Shown piece by piece: positions 11,340 to 23,600 of a stretch of 64,000 bases of DNA. Source of the stretch: Atrichornis clamosus (lineage: Eukaryota > Chordata > Aves > Passeriformes > Menuridae); NCBI GenBank assembly GCA_013400975.1, contig WBMZ01002679.1, positions 124,001 through 188,000 on the forward strand, read 5' to 3'. Position 1 is the stretch's first letter; each line of letters opens with the position of its first letter. The position numbers and the translations under genes were made by a program. Under the pieces are notes generated by a model. It was given only the letters and a program-made list of their open reading frames with translations, was not told where the DNA came from and made no database searches.

Positions 11340-14167
11340 TTTGGAACAGGTTTATTTTAACAGAAGGACATAAGTGATTTGCACATGCGGCATATGGACC
11401 TGTCTTCATATAACTCTTTAGACCTTTTTCACTGAAACTCTCTCAGGGCAAAGACTTCACTGTTCAAAACCAGCTCCCTGTGAACTGGGAAACCCCTATG
11501 GAAACTCCAGCAACTGCTTTCTGTGGTCTCTGGTCTTTGGCATAAGGCTCAGCAGAAATACAAAAATCTCCTCTAAACTGGAAAGTGTGGGAAGGATAAA
11601 TGGAGGACTCCCCAGTTCAGGATCAGCTTATTAGGATCAGCTGCTGGTGCTCAGGTCTCCTCGCAGGCAGGAAGGACATGGCCCTACATCAGGGAGCATC
11701 ACATTTTGTGCAATGCATCCAAAGCAGACAGCCTTGGCCAAAGTGGCCCAAGGCAGGGGAAAAAAGTTGTCCGAAATATGTTTTGCAGCCACAAAGAGGT
11801 CAGTTTTATCTCTGTCTCAATTATCTTTGTGCCTGTTGCCATCACTGTCCTCTTTCCCTTCCACCAGTCCCTCATGGGATGCTGTGGCCAGGGGAGAAGA
11901 GGGGACATGAGCATGAAGAGGGGCTGGGAAGATGGAAGAGTGTGAGCAGACCCTAATGACTGATTTGGGCCAAAAGAGGCTTTGGGCCAGAGGAGACTGT
12001 GGTGGTGTGGAGTTGTTCCTGTGGGGCAGCCCAGGGAATCCATGCCTGATGCAGGGAGCCTGGCCTGGGGCCATCTCTTGTCCTGTAGCCCCTCACTGGT
12101 TTTCCTTTTCATCTTCTGCTTCCAGTCATAGTCATGAAAGTTGTCTAGCACTTGCTTAGCTGTGATTTTAGTCCAGAGTAATTGTTAATACATGGTTTGC
12201 TAAAACTGAATTCTTTTTAATCATCATAGTTCATTAACTCATAATAAAACAGCTGTCCAATTACATCTAAAACAAACGCATCTCTTCACAGCTTCATTTA
12301 GAGTGTCACCAAACTCTCTGGGATGATTTTTAACAGATGGGAGAGATCCTAATGAAATATTGAAAGTTACATTTTCATGACGTGACTTAACTTGAAGACA
12401 GGACCCAGTTCATGCCTCCTGTGGGTGCTGATGTTCTGAGCTCCCACGTGCCATCCACAACCCCTCAAGACCTGTAACACTGGCTGGTGGAGCTGGAGGT
12501 GCTGCACAGGGTCCCAAGGGACACAGCGTGGCAAAACCCAGCCAGTCTTACCCCAGCTGCTACAGGAGGTGCTGGAACCCTGCTCAGCCTTTGTGCAATG
12601 TCCTGAGCACCACACTGAGCTTGGCCTTTCCAAGGTTTATTACCTGGAGCAGTCGCACTTGTGCTCCAGGGGAATCTGGAAGCTCCTGCTCAGGTCTCTG
12701 AGGTTTATTGTGTCAAAAATCATGTCCACTTATTGCTGGGGTGCCACTGCACAAACAAGCTGCTGGCAAAGGTGGGGTTAGGCATTTGCAGGTGGTCAGC
12801 AGTTGTGGGGCTCTGGGACTCCATCTTCTGTACCTGTGGTCATTGAGCAGTTTTTTTCCCCTCTGATGCTTCTTAGGAGCACTTATCTCCGTGCTGCCCA
12901 CCTGTTTAGGACAGAGGTGCTCCCGCTGTCACATCTCCGTGGCTGCAGTCCTTGTTTCCAGCTCAGGCCTGTGCAGTACAGTTCACCAAAAGCGATGTCT
13001 GGTCCCTCTAGTCTTCCTCACAAAGCACATCTCAGGGAAGTGAAAATAATGGTCTAGGACAAGCACAGAGGGAACAAGCCTCTGCTGAGAAGGCACCTTT
13101 GCTTCACAGGTAATACAGGCTCTTTCATTTTATATGACTTGGATTTCATGGTTAGTGCAATAAACTGCAAGAATTACCTCAAAGTTAGTGCTCATTTGGG
13201 GATAAACTAAAAGAGCTCACTCAGTCTCTTAGATGTTATTTTTTTTTAATTCTTAAATGACTTTCATGTACCCTTTTTCAGAAGGCACTTATAACAAATA
13301 AAGGAGCCATTTTGATACTTGTAAACAAATCCACATCCATGTTCTGAGCTTCCCTGACTTAAGCAGGAAAGGAGATGACCATAGCCACAACTAAATAACA
13401 AGAAAATTAATTGTGACTTGTTCCACTCTCTGCTCTGCACTCCCCTCTGTCTAGGAAAAAACCTGCTTCAGGTGTGAGCTATTGTAAAATCCTCTTAAAC
13501 AGCCACAGTCTCTGCCAGCAGTGCATAAAGCTGCCACATTATACACAGTCATTAAGAAAAAGGAAAAATCAATTCCTTCTCCCTGAGCCACTAGTAATGC
13601 ACCATCTGAGTGACCAGATGACCCCAGTGCTCCGGGGCTCTCACAAAGAGCTATGACTATTATGTAGGGAAAGATCCTTTACCAGTCCCTGCAAGATTAT
13701 TCATTTTAATACCATAATATTCCCCAGAAAAATCAATTGGACTGATCTCTGGCTTGCACTTGGTCAATGGTGGGTGGCTGCTGGTGTAGTAAAGCCTCGG
13801 CTGGAGCCTCCCCTGCATGAACTGGAGATGACTCTCCAACACTGGGACTTATCACTGCTTGTTAAAATCTGTTTCCATCTGTGTCTGCAAAGTCCTTTGA
13901 CTCTTCTCTTGAAAAGCTTCTAATTAACACAGACTCCTGAATGTATAATTGGCTGATTCTCAGCACCTTACAGTTGAGGGTTTCTTTATTTCCCCTCCCA
14001 TCTGTATTGCTTCTGTGTCACAGCTGATCCTCCAGGCATTTAAAAAGGGGATGGGCATGGTTATTGGGTAGGAGATATTCTTCCCTTTTTAATAAGGTGC
14101 CTTGTACTTTGCCAGCCTGGCCCTGAGCACAGTGAGAGGAGGGGCTGGCTCCTTTCTGAGGCAGGGG
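11340..14167. other. 3' flank and intergenic DNA after the FAM162-type gene
   Basis: The 3' UTR must begin here, but its end is uncertain. The first plausible polyadenylation hexamer is AATAAA at 12243-12248, which would give a UTR of about 0.9 kb. Several overlapping frames at 11600-12150 and 12370-12900 are Ser/Pro/Gly/Cys-rich and look like chance frames. I searched for KPNA5 importin-repeat exons on both strands and recognised none. Confidence 0.5.
12243..12248 (+). terminator. Possible polyadenylation signal AATAAA
   Basis: A canonical hexamer about 900 bases past the FAM162-type stop codon, and the first good one I found there. The downstream sequence is not clearly GU-rich, so usage is uncertain. 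It is a poly(A) signal candidate, not a bacterial-type terminator. Confidence 0.3.
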
Positions 14168-14214
14168 ATGGAGCTGAGCCTGTGCTGGCTTGCTGTGATG
14201 TGGAGAGACCAAAG
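14168..14214 (+). CDS. Candidate first coding exon of the unrecognised cysteine-rich gene
   Basis: ATG at 14168 opens a frame reading MELSLCWLAVMWRDQ, with a hydrophobic stretch at residues 3-12. It ends at a consensus donor, CAAAG|GTGAGT, at 14215. It finishes in phase 2, exactly what the exon starting at 27240 needs. The hydrophobic stretch could be the core of a short signal peptide, but it is brief and lacks an obvious small-residue cleavage site. Evidence is phase match, donor and composition only. A different first exon elsewhere in 11.4-27.2 kb is quite possible. Confidence 0.22.
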
Positions 14215-16698
14215 GTGAGTCCTTTCAACTCTCACCTCCTCATTTACTGCTCTGTACTGGAGGGAAAGGATGCTTCCTTCCTTGCAGGATTTTTTCCTTT
14301 TTAATGAACTCTTGTATGGCAATGGCTAACAATGTGCTGGTGGTTGGTGCCACAGAGATTTGCATTACAGTAACAATTACTGGGGAAGTTTTTCCGTAGT
14401 AGCTGGAGTTGCTCTAATTCTGCTTCCACTAAAATCAGTGCTCCTGGCTGTGGATTAAGGTTATCATCCACCACTTTTTGAAGTTTCAGTGATTTCCAGA
14501 GACTCAGCTAGGCTGCTGCAGGACAGAGCTGGATGCACTGAGTTTTCTTCTTCCAGTGTGGTGAGATCAGGCTGGTATGGAAGGCTCTGCACCATGAGCA
14601 TCCCAGTGTGATAAAGGAAAAAAGCCTGAGCTCAGGAGATCTCAATCCCTTCCTTATTCATTTTACCTCACTTTTTGACCTTCTCGGAGGGTTTCTAGTG
14701 ACACTTGATTTCTTTCCTGCTGCTATGTGCAGCTCTTCTCCCAGGATGCAGCAAGACTGGTATGTTCCTGCACTTGCGAAGGATTTTCTCCCTGGATGCA
14801 GATCCCTGAAATCTTGCCATTCAGAAAGACCTAATTTTAAAGACTGTCCTGTTCTTGCAGTGTTTAGTCTCCCACTAAGCTGAGAAACTGCTGCTTATTT
14901 TAAGTCTGAACACACCCAACTTCAGCTTCCAGGCACTGAACACTGTTTTCAACGTGGAATGTAAAACTTTCAACCCACCTCTTTCCTGTGTGTAACCAGG
15001 CAGCCCTCAGCTGTTGTTTGCAGTTGGATGGCTACACCTGGAGCTTCCAACCATTGCCTGGTGGGCATCACTGGCTTACTGGCCAGTTAAGTGATTGACA
15101 CCATAGTGAATTTATTCCTGTGTCGAGTGATTTACTACATTAGTAGCCTCTTCGTAAACAATCCAAATAGATTGCTTTTGTTGGTTTTAGCATACAATCA
15201 GTAATGTAGTACTCTTGCAGAAAGAAAGGATGTAAAAGCTTTCCAGACTTTACTGGCTGCCCTGGAAAATTAAAAAGCACGATGGCTGTGCATCAGAAAC
15301 TGCTTCTCCTTTGTCTGCCCAAGGCATCAACACCTGCATGAGCAGCATAGCCAGCAGATCCTAGTGCCTGCAAATCTGCTTTTGTTCCTGGGACTGCCAA
15401 GAGTCAGTTCAAAGGAGCTTCAAGGCTGAAGGTCTCCTCTGGGTGAGATGCAATGATGGTTTGCATCTGTAAAGGCACCTGCTCCCTCTTTCCAGCTTGG
15501 AGCAACCTCAGGCTTTCTCCCTTGCTCAGCATCACCGCAGCAGCTCAGTGGTGGCTGCTGCTGGCCCACAGGTACTGGGGTCCTCATGACCATCATGATT
15601 TCATAGATGGCTTGAACACTACTATCCTGCTTGGATTTGGCATGAAGTCATTCTAGCCTAGCAGAAAAGCAAGGCCAATGTTCAATAATTTGAATTAGTT
15701 AATGAATCGAGGTAACATTAATGCAATTTTCCATGGTTAAGTAGTTTGATGATTGTTAGTGCTGGGTGATGTATTGCAAAACCTCTGTGACAGTCATATA
15801 ATGAGTAGGTAGCTCCTGAAGTGTTCTGAAAGGACCTGAGCATTTCGTTTCTCTGCTCTGTGAAGGATCCAGACACAAATTTTAGCACTGCATTAGTCTG
15901 GCTGGCTCCACACCTTCTCTGTGCATGTGACAATTTTCCACAGGGAAACCTAAACCTGGCACTTGACTCTTCCTCTGCAGCACCGTGTTCCTCAGTGAAG
16001 GACCCAAATCTTGAGCTACTTGGGCAGGGACTGCTGTTTGCTGGGTGTGGGAGGGCTCACCACAGGGAGGAGGTGAGTCTGGAACAGGGTTTCATAGGAA
16101 AGAGTTGGGCCTGCTCGTGGCTTATGCATATTCTGCAGCATGAGCAGAGTTATCAGAAACTGCTGGTGAAATTACACCAGAACACAGAAAGATTTTCATG
16201 CTGGTCTGTAATACATCTCACAGATGACACATGGTCCTGAGACTTTTTCTAAATGAAATGGGAACCAAAATAGCCCAGTGAATTACAATTATCCCTAATG
16301 GTTCATTTTTCTCTTTACACAGAATGTGTGAACTAAAACACATCTCACATGGAGCTCTATGAATTGCACCCCCTTACGCTGAACTCCTCGTTTCCCACAA
16401 GCAATTCTATCATTGTCTGAACATTGTCCTGCAACAAATTTCTACCAGCAGGGCTATAATCTGTACCAAGGACATCCATTAGGGCTGTAAAGATGTCATT
16501 AAAGCAATGCTGCTCCAGGGGGAAGGAACAATCTCCAGAATGGTCCCAGACTGTACAAAGGAGCAGGAGAAAACCTTGAAAGGCAGGCAGTTAAATATCC
16601 CAATATTTCAGTGCTCCAAGCCCCAGGGGAGGGCAATTTTACTCAACAAACATTAATGCAAAGCAAAAATACAGCTATTGTACGTTGTTCTTTCCCAC

Positions 16699-16737
16699 TC
16701 ATTTCCTTTTTTTCTTCTCATTTCCTTTTTTCTTCTC
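16699..16737 (+). repeat. Two-copy imperfect tandem repeat of about 18 bases, pyrimidine-rich
   Basis: The unit TCATTTCCTTTTTTTCTTC is followed at once by a near-identical copy with one T fewer in the T-run. The tract is nearly all pyrimidine on the + strand. Replication slippage is the likely origin. Confidence 0.7.
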
Positions 16738-17601
16738 CTGGGAGCCCTTGTGCAGGTGGCACAGGGGATGCTGTGAGCTGGGGACTGCTGGGCACCCACT
16801 GCTGTGGCATGATCCCATACATGGACAGTGGGATGCTGTGGGGCTGCCAAGCGCTGCACAGTGAAACTGCAAAAACGGGCAAGGAGCTGCAGTACCCAAT
16901 GTGCCAACTACCACAGCCTCTCTAGCTGCTCATGGTTAGGGTCTGAGGACTTTTTAATCTACTTGCCTCTTGTTCCCTTTGCTGAACGCACTAGGGAGAG
17001 ATTTTGAGCTTATTTCGGGTGAAGTTCAGGTGTCTGTGGACTTCCATGGGTGACAGCTGGATGTGTGCCTCCTGCTGCTGAGAGGACACAGGTGTCCTGT
17101 CAACATACAGCTGCCCAAAGGCAGCTGCTTCCCTTCCAGTGTCCTTTGCTCTGGGCCAGACTGACCCGGCACCCAGGTGCTCTGCAGCAGATGGTGCATC
17201 CTCCCAAAAGCCAGGCGGTGAGAGCCCAGCTGCTCCAGGGATCCCAGGGCAGCATCAGCACAGCCACTACAGGTGAGAGCTGCAGTCTCATGAGCCGGGG
17301 CTTCCACGTGGCCTCGGGGTGACAGGGCTGGGAACGAAGCTGGCTGTGGGGGTAGCAGTGCCACATGCTTCCTCTGCCCAACGCACCAGCACGGGCACTC
17401 GCCGTGGTTCACCGTCCTCCAGACTTCCCACAGTACGTGGACTCTGCATTGCTCATCAGGTGGGACTCTGGCCTTGTTTTTGAGAAGTTCTTAATGTGCA
17501 GTGACTACCATAGGGCTGCTCTTCTTTGGGAAAACTAAGACAGAGTGTTCAGCAGAACAGATTGAGCCCAAATATTTTGTTTTGCTTCAATTAGCCAGAG
17601 A

Positions 17602-17638
17602 GAAATAATAATAATAAAAAACAAATAAACAAAAAATC
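17602..17638 (+). repeat. A-rich low-complexity run with ATA repeats
   Basis: Begins with about four ATA units and continues as A-runs separated by single C or T bases. It could be a decayed microsatellite or an old poly(A) tail, but no retroelement body is recognised upstream. Confidence 0.5.
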
Positions 17639-20600
17639 CTGGCAAAAGTGTGGCTGCTCATGAGCCTGAGTCACCCATCTCCAGATCCACTTTCTGTGCA
17701 CAAAGTTGTGTACCAGCCTGGAAAATGATTTGCAATATCCCTCAGGTTTTTTTTCCTTTACACACATATATTTACATAAAGAAAAGTAAAATCTCTGCAG
17801 CCTACCTTTATCTCAAAAGTAGGTTTCCCTTGAGACAGTGAAATAATGTGGCTGTCTCCTCTGAAGGGGGAATGATGCAAATTTTGCTTTTCAGCCCTGT
17901 GGAAAGAAGCTGTAAGTTTTGCACTGGGAAGAGGCAGACTACTTTCTGATTGCTCTTGTGGAATCTAACCCCTGCCTTCCTCAGCAGCTTCCAAAGCACT
18001 CCAGAAAGGCAGTCAGTGCCATGCCACACCTTTTTGAGGTGGGGAATTCTGCACCCCTGGGAGCAAGGGCAAGTGAGGGCTTCATCCCTTTATGTGCTCT
18101 GAAAAGAGCTGAGGACTTCAGATGAATAAGGTTTAAGGGCTGAGGTTTGGGATGCTGGGAAGGGGTCCCCCATCACCCAGGCACCTGGAAATGCTGCTGA
18201 AGTCTGCCTAAGACCCTGCTGCAATGGACAGCCCCTGTCGGGCTGCCCTGGGAGTGTACCAGAAAGGGTATCACTAATGAGTGGTGATATTTACTGTAGA
18301 AAGTGGCCGAGTGCAGAAATATTCACAAACCTGGAAGGGGGATGGACGAAACAGCCCAAGTGTGGCACAGAGTAGGGAGGGCTTTGCCCCCTCTTCATCT
18401 GACTCCCTCTTCCGTGTTAAGAATGTTTTCATCAAGAAAGAAATGTGTTCTGAGTTGCTTTTACACATCAGCCAGGGATCTGAGGTTTGAGGCAGCCTCC
18501 CATACGCGCTTCTCAGTCCTCGTGGAGGTTGGGTTGGGGTCTGGATGCTCTCACACAGCAGCTGGTGCAAGCTCAGTGCTTCCCTGCTAAGGTGCTCCCT
18601 TGCTGCTCAGAATGCAGCCACGCTTCTCTAAACAGCAATAAAGCCACGTAGTTAACCAATGGAACAGGCACAGGAGCTCGGACACCCGGACACCAGAGCT
18701 GAGAGAGTGACTCTCCTGGAATCTCACCCTCTGTGTGGGCTGAGCTGTTACGATTTCTCACTCCACAGTTATTATCCTCCATTATCCCGCCCGCCATCCC
18801 ACTGCCCTCCGCGGTGCGTGCTGTGCCATACAGCAGCTCCCAGGCTGGGATTAGTGTCCCCGAGTCCCCAGCACCGACCCCCTGCATGCCGTGGGGCTGG
18901 GGCAATGCTGGAGCTTGCCAGCTCGTGGTGTTTGGCTGAGCATTGCGGCTCTTCCCTCAGGTTTCACTGAGCACGGGATGAGCTCTGTGTCCGGTTCCAT
19001 GCAGAACACCAGACCTTATTCTGGGTGGGATTTTCTGGTGCACCTGGCTGGGGTGGCCAGCTCAGGGCAAGCTCGGTGCTCTGGTGCACTTGAACTATGT
19101 ATGTGTCCCCCAGACCTCTTGTGAGAGAGGAATGGGGCTCCTAGCTACATTTAAAAATGCAAAACCACAGCTTGAGATCTATGGAAAATTAAGTTTCGTG
19201 CAATAACTGCTTTAGAGACTCTGATTTTAATTGACTGGAGAATAGCTTTTAACCTAGCTTGAATCTAGAGGCAGATTTACATAACAATTGATCTAAAAGC
19301 TCCACTACCTCCCACAAAGAGAACAAAGAAACCTGTTTCTTCTCCGGTTTATGTTTTAAGTGCTTCTAACAATGCAGCAATTCAGTGTTTCAGTACAGTT
19401 TGCAAATTCTACAATAGTCTGCCCCAGAGAAAACTCCCTCTTAGCATTTCTTCAAGTCTCAAGTTCTGCTCAGAGGCCTGAGTGGATTTTAGTAAAAACT
19501 TTCTCCTCTGGCTTTCCATATTCAATTGTTTCTTTAAGACTTAACTAGTTCCAGAATATACTGTTTTAAATTTTTTTCTTCTTGTGGCAGAAAAAAAAAA
19601 ATCCATTAAGCCCAGATTCAACTTCATGCACATGAGCAAAATAGCTTTTATTAATGCCTTTAGCTGTGATGAGTGAGAACTCCAGGCTGTCAGCTCTAAC
19701 TGCAGGGAGAGTCCCAATGCTGTGCTCAGACTTTATATAAAAAAAGGATGAGAAACCACACATCAACATATCAGTGAAAAGCCCATGAAAGTGAGAACAC
19801 ACAATACATTGTTTATTAATGTTATGGTTCAGTCAAAATGTAAAAGCTGTCAAATAGGGAGGAGAAAGTGGGGCCTGAATTTCTATCCAGTCAGGCTTTA
19901 CAGTCCCTGTTTAACCATTTTTTTTTCCACCTTCCACCTTTCCAAGTAGGAAGCTCAGGATCCAGCCAAACGGATGTTTGCCTGCCTCTGTACACCAGCA
20001 GATATTGCTTCTTCCTGCAGCCTCGTCAATAATGAGTTATTGCTGTGCAGCTGGGCAGAGACTGAACCTGGCCCAGGTTTGATCAGGGACACAGGAGGAC
20101 AGCACACTCACACCTTGCAGAAGCTGCTCTATGCCAGAAATGCAGCACTTCCTTATTTTTAAGTAAATCTCTGGTTGCCATGGTTTCCAGGAAGCACAGG
20201 CCTCTCATTGCTGTGAGGCTCAAGCAACAGCACGAGGGGTGAGAGGCTCCCCAGCTCTGCCATGAGGCTGATTTGACCACTGGTTTCCAGGCCGGCGTTG
20301 CCACCTGGGCCATCTCTAGCTGCAGGGGTGCAGGGAGCTGTGTCCTCTGGCTCAGACATCACAGGACTTCCTTGCTATAGGGATCTTTCCAAGATCACGC
20401 CCACTCCGTGTGGTTGCAACACGTGGGCACAGACCAGGTCATCTACGCCTTCAGAGAAATGTGATAATTTGATTTAAGGAAGCCTTCCTGTGCCAACATT
20501 CTGCCCACAAGTTTCAGCACGACGTGTAAAATCTACCCTTAGACCTCAAAGATTTTCCCGCTGCTGTGGGTTTAGTGTTATAATCTCTTTTTTTCAGCCT

Positions 20601-23600
20601 GTTTAGCATCCAGGCTGTCAATCAATGCCTCTTGTCTCAAACAAAGGAGTTTGACCTTGGTTTATTTTATACCTGTGGGTGAAATCGTGTAGCTGTTAGA
20701 AGCAGATCATCTGTTACATACCCAATGAACAGGCAGGTACTATTAGAAACACCATCACCTCTGGGTATCTGAGAGGACTGTGAGAAGCAGCAGTGCACCC
20801 AGGTGGGGTTCAGGGGAGGCTGTCAGGTAGGAAATGCCCTCAGAACCACTCCTGCCTTTGCTGACAGCCAGCACTGTGCTGATTAATCACTTTTAAAGTT
20901 CAGAGAATCTTGCTGGGAAATTTTAAGAAAGCAAATTTGCTCTGAACAGAAAGCAGTCTCTGAGGGCAGGACTTGCTCCCATTCTAAATATGTTTGCTGG
21001 TGCAAAACTAAGTTCATGTAGGATCCAATAAGCATTTTTCCTTCCCTTGGCCTTTTTTCTTTTGAGGAAAGAAAAATTTCTTCTGTTTCCCACTGCTCTT
21101 CCCTTTCAATTAGAGTTTTGGAAATGAGGGATGGTTTCCTTCCCGTCTTCCCAGCAGGGACATGCATGAGGTGAAGACAGAAGACTTCAGGAGGACAGGA
21201 GGGCTCTGCTCCTCTTCACCTGCCTGCCCTGACTAATCCACACTGGCCACAGGCATCAGTTTTACAAGGGATCACCTTCCCTTCAACTGTAGCAATGCTT
21301 TGAGTGCAGGAGTGACAAAACCAGAGCTGTAGTTGTGATGAACAACAGATTAAAAAAGGGAAAAATTTGCCGCTCTGCAATTTCTTCTATGAGTAAATGG
21401 CATCACTCCAAACCCAGCATTGTTACAGTGCTCAGGAAAAACAGGAGCTCATTGAAAATGAGGTCAATTCCTCCTTCTGTGAGGACTGGAGCCACCAAAA
21501 TTACTTTATAGCATCAGCAACTCCATCACCACCAGAGTGAGTCCAAGAGGAAAAAATAGTCAGGGAGGTAGGAAAAAAATAATCCACCTCTATTTTTCTT
21601 TCCTTACCAAATTAAATGACCTGCACTGGGGAGTTTCTAACACTTCTAAATGGTTGACTGAAGCTCCAATTTATTTCCTGTCAGATTCTCACAAGCTCCA
21701 GTGTGTTGAGGACTGCCCTACAAGTGCTGAGCAGCCTCTCCTTGCTTCCAGTCTGCGTCCCTGGTGCACCACACATGCTCTTCCATGTGAAATGCTCTGG
21801 ACCTCGAGTCCCTGACCTACGTCCAAAATCTTGCTCACCACGTATTCTGCTTGCCCTCAGCCCCGGGATACTTCTGCAGCTTTTGAGCTTGTAACTGCTC
21901 AGGCAGTGGGTGCAGTCTTTGGTTTGTTTTGTTGCTGTTGTTTTTGAGTGCAGTGTTTGCAGGGGAAAGTTTGGACATGGAGAGAGGTGGCTTTCAGGGT
22001 GAGGCTCCTTGCAGCTTGCACTGTAGCTCTGGCCAGAGGGGAGGCAGCCAGAATGCAGCTTTATTTCTGACAAAAAGGCATTTTTTAAGAACTTGGTGAT
22101 TTTAATAGCTTTCAGTCAATGCGAGCAGATGAGGCTGAGCCAGGAAGAGCAGCCCAAAATGTGAGGCTTGGGAAAGCAGCTGAATGCCAGGCTCTGCGGG
22201 GCAACTGAGGTGCTGCAAACCAGCCAAATGCAGTGCTGAGGAACCATGCTGGCTGGTGGGTCAGGTGGTGTGGTCAACAACAGCTAATGAGTGTGAAGAG
22301 AGAACCTACTCCCAGGGTGCCCCAGCCACACAGATCTGTTGCTGCTCCTTGGCAAGCTCACATGGGTCAGGAGGTGGCTGTTCCAGAGCCTGGCAGGTTG
22401 CCTTTGCTCACCCACCCTCCCATGCCCCACATGGTTTGTGGGTGTGTTAAATGCTCCATGGTGTGCCTGAATAATCCCAGTTGTCCTGGACCTCCCATCC
22501 CAAATCTGGATAAAGCTTGCAGCCTTCATCCAAGACTTCTGTACTTCATGGCAGGAGCAAAAGAATGAGCCTGAAAGTCTGAATCAGCTTTTCAAACGTG
22601 TCTGAGCCCTAAATTCTGAAATCTGGCCAATACAGGACTCTCCAAAGAGCTGTGTAGAAGCTGAAGAGCACATGTTGGTAAAAACAGCATCCCTCTCCTG
22701 CACTCCACTGCTGAGAGCGGAACAGCACTTTATGGCATGCATAAAATTAGTGACATTGTGTTTTTGTTTCCTCCTTTGATTAGCAAAGCTTGTTGCAAGT
22801 GGTGTGTTTAAACAGATATTATGCAGGATGGCGATAACCAGTTTTAAGTCATTATCCAAGCAGTTTAATTTGATGTTGCTCTATAAATAATCTAAGTCTA
22901 TTTGCATGCATATTTTGTTGACAGGAAGATAAAAACCATAATTCCTACAAACAACATAACGATGTCTTATCAGTGGCAAAAATAGAGGAAAAATCTGCCT
23001 TTCAAAATGCAGTGGTTCAATCATTAAAATGTAGAACTTCATCACATCCAGTCATATTAAAAAAAAAAGGTACAGCTTCATCCATAACCTCCATGGAAGT
23101 AGACAAAAGACTCAGCCATGAAAGTTGGGGACAGTATTTTTTGCTTCATAGCTGAAAATACCAGCTGCTGTCAGTGTTCTCTGGATCCGATCACTGCGTT
23201 GTTATAGAGGGTGGAATGTCCCAGTGCATCACTTAGATACACAAAGCAAATTTTATGGGGTTTGCCTGTTCTTTGTAAGACTACCACATGCTCACAAAAG
23301 AAGAAAAGAAACAGTTTCATTGCTCAGTCAAGCGACCCTTCAAAGATACTTCTCTCTGTTGTGAGTCCAAAAGCAAATCTCCCAGCCTGCTGCTGTGCCT
23401 TGCGAAGCTCGGGGGCCGTGTTGCCCCAGCACAACTGCCAGCACTGGCAAAGGTGTGCTGCCAGAGAGTGCCCTGCCAGCACAGGAGGTGGGCAAAGCTC
23501 ACAGGAAGTAGAAATAAGAGCCCAGCTTTTACAGATAACAAATAAAATATTTTATTTGGAAGTTTTTCAATGCCTGGTTTGAAACACCTACATCATACAG

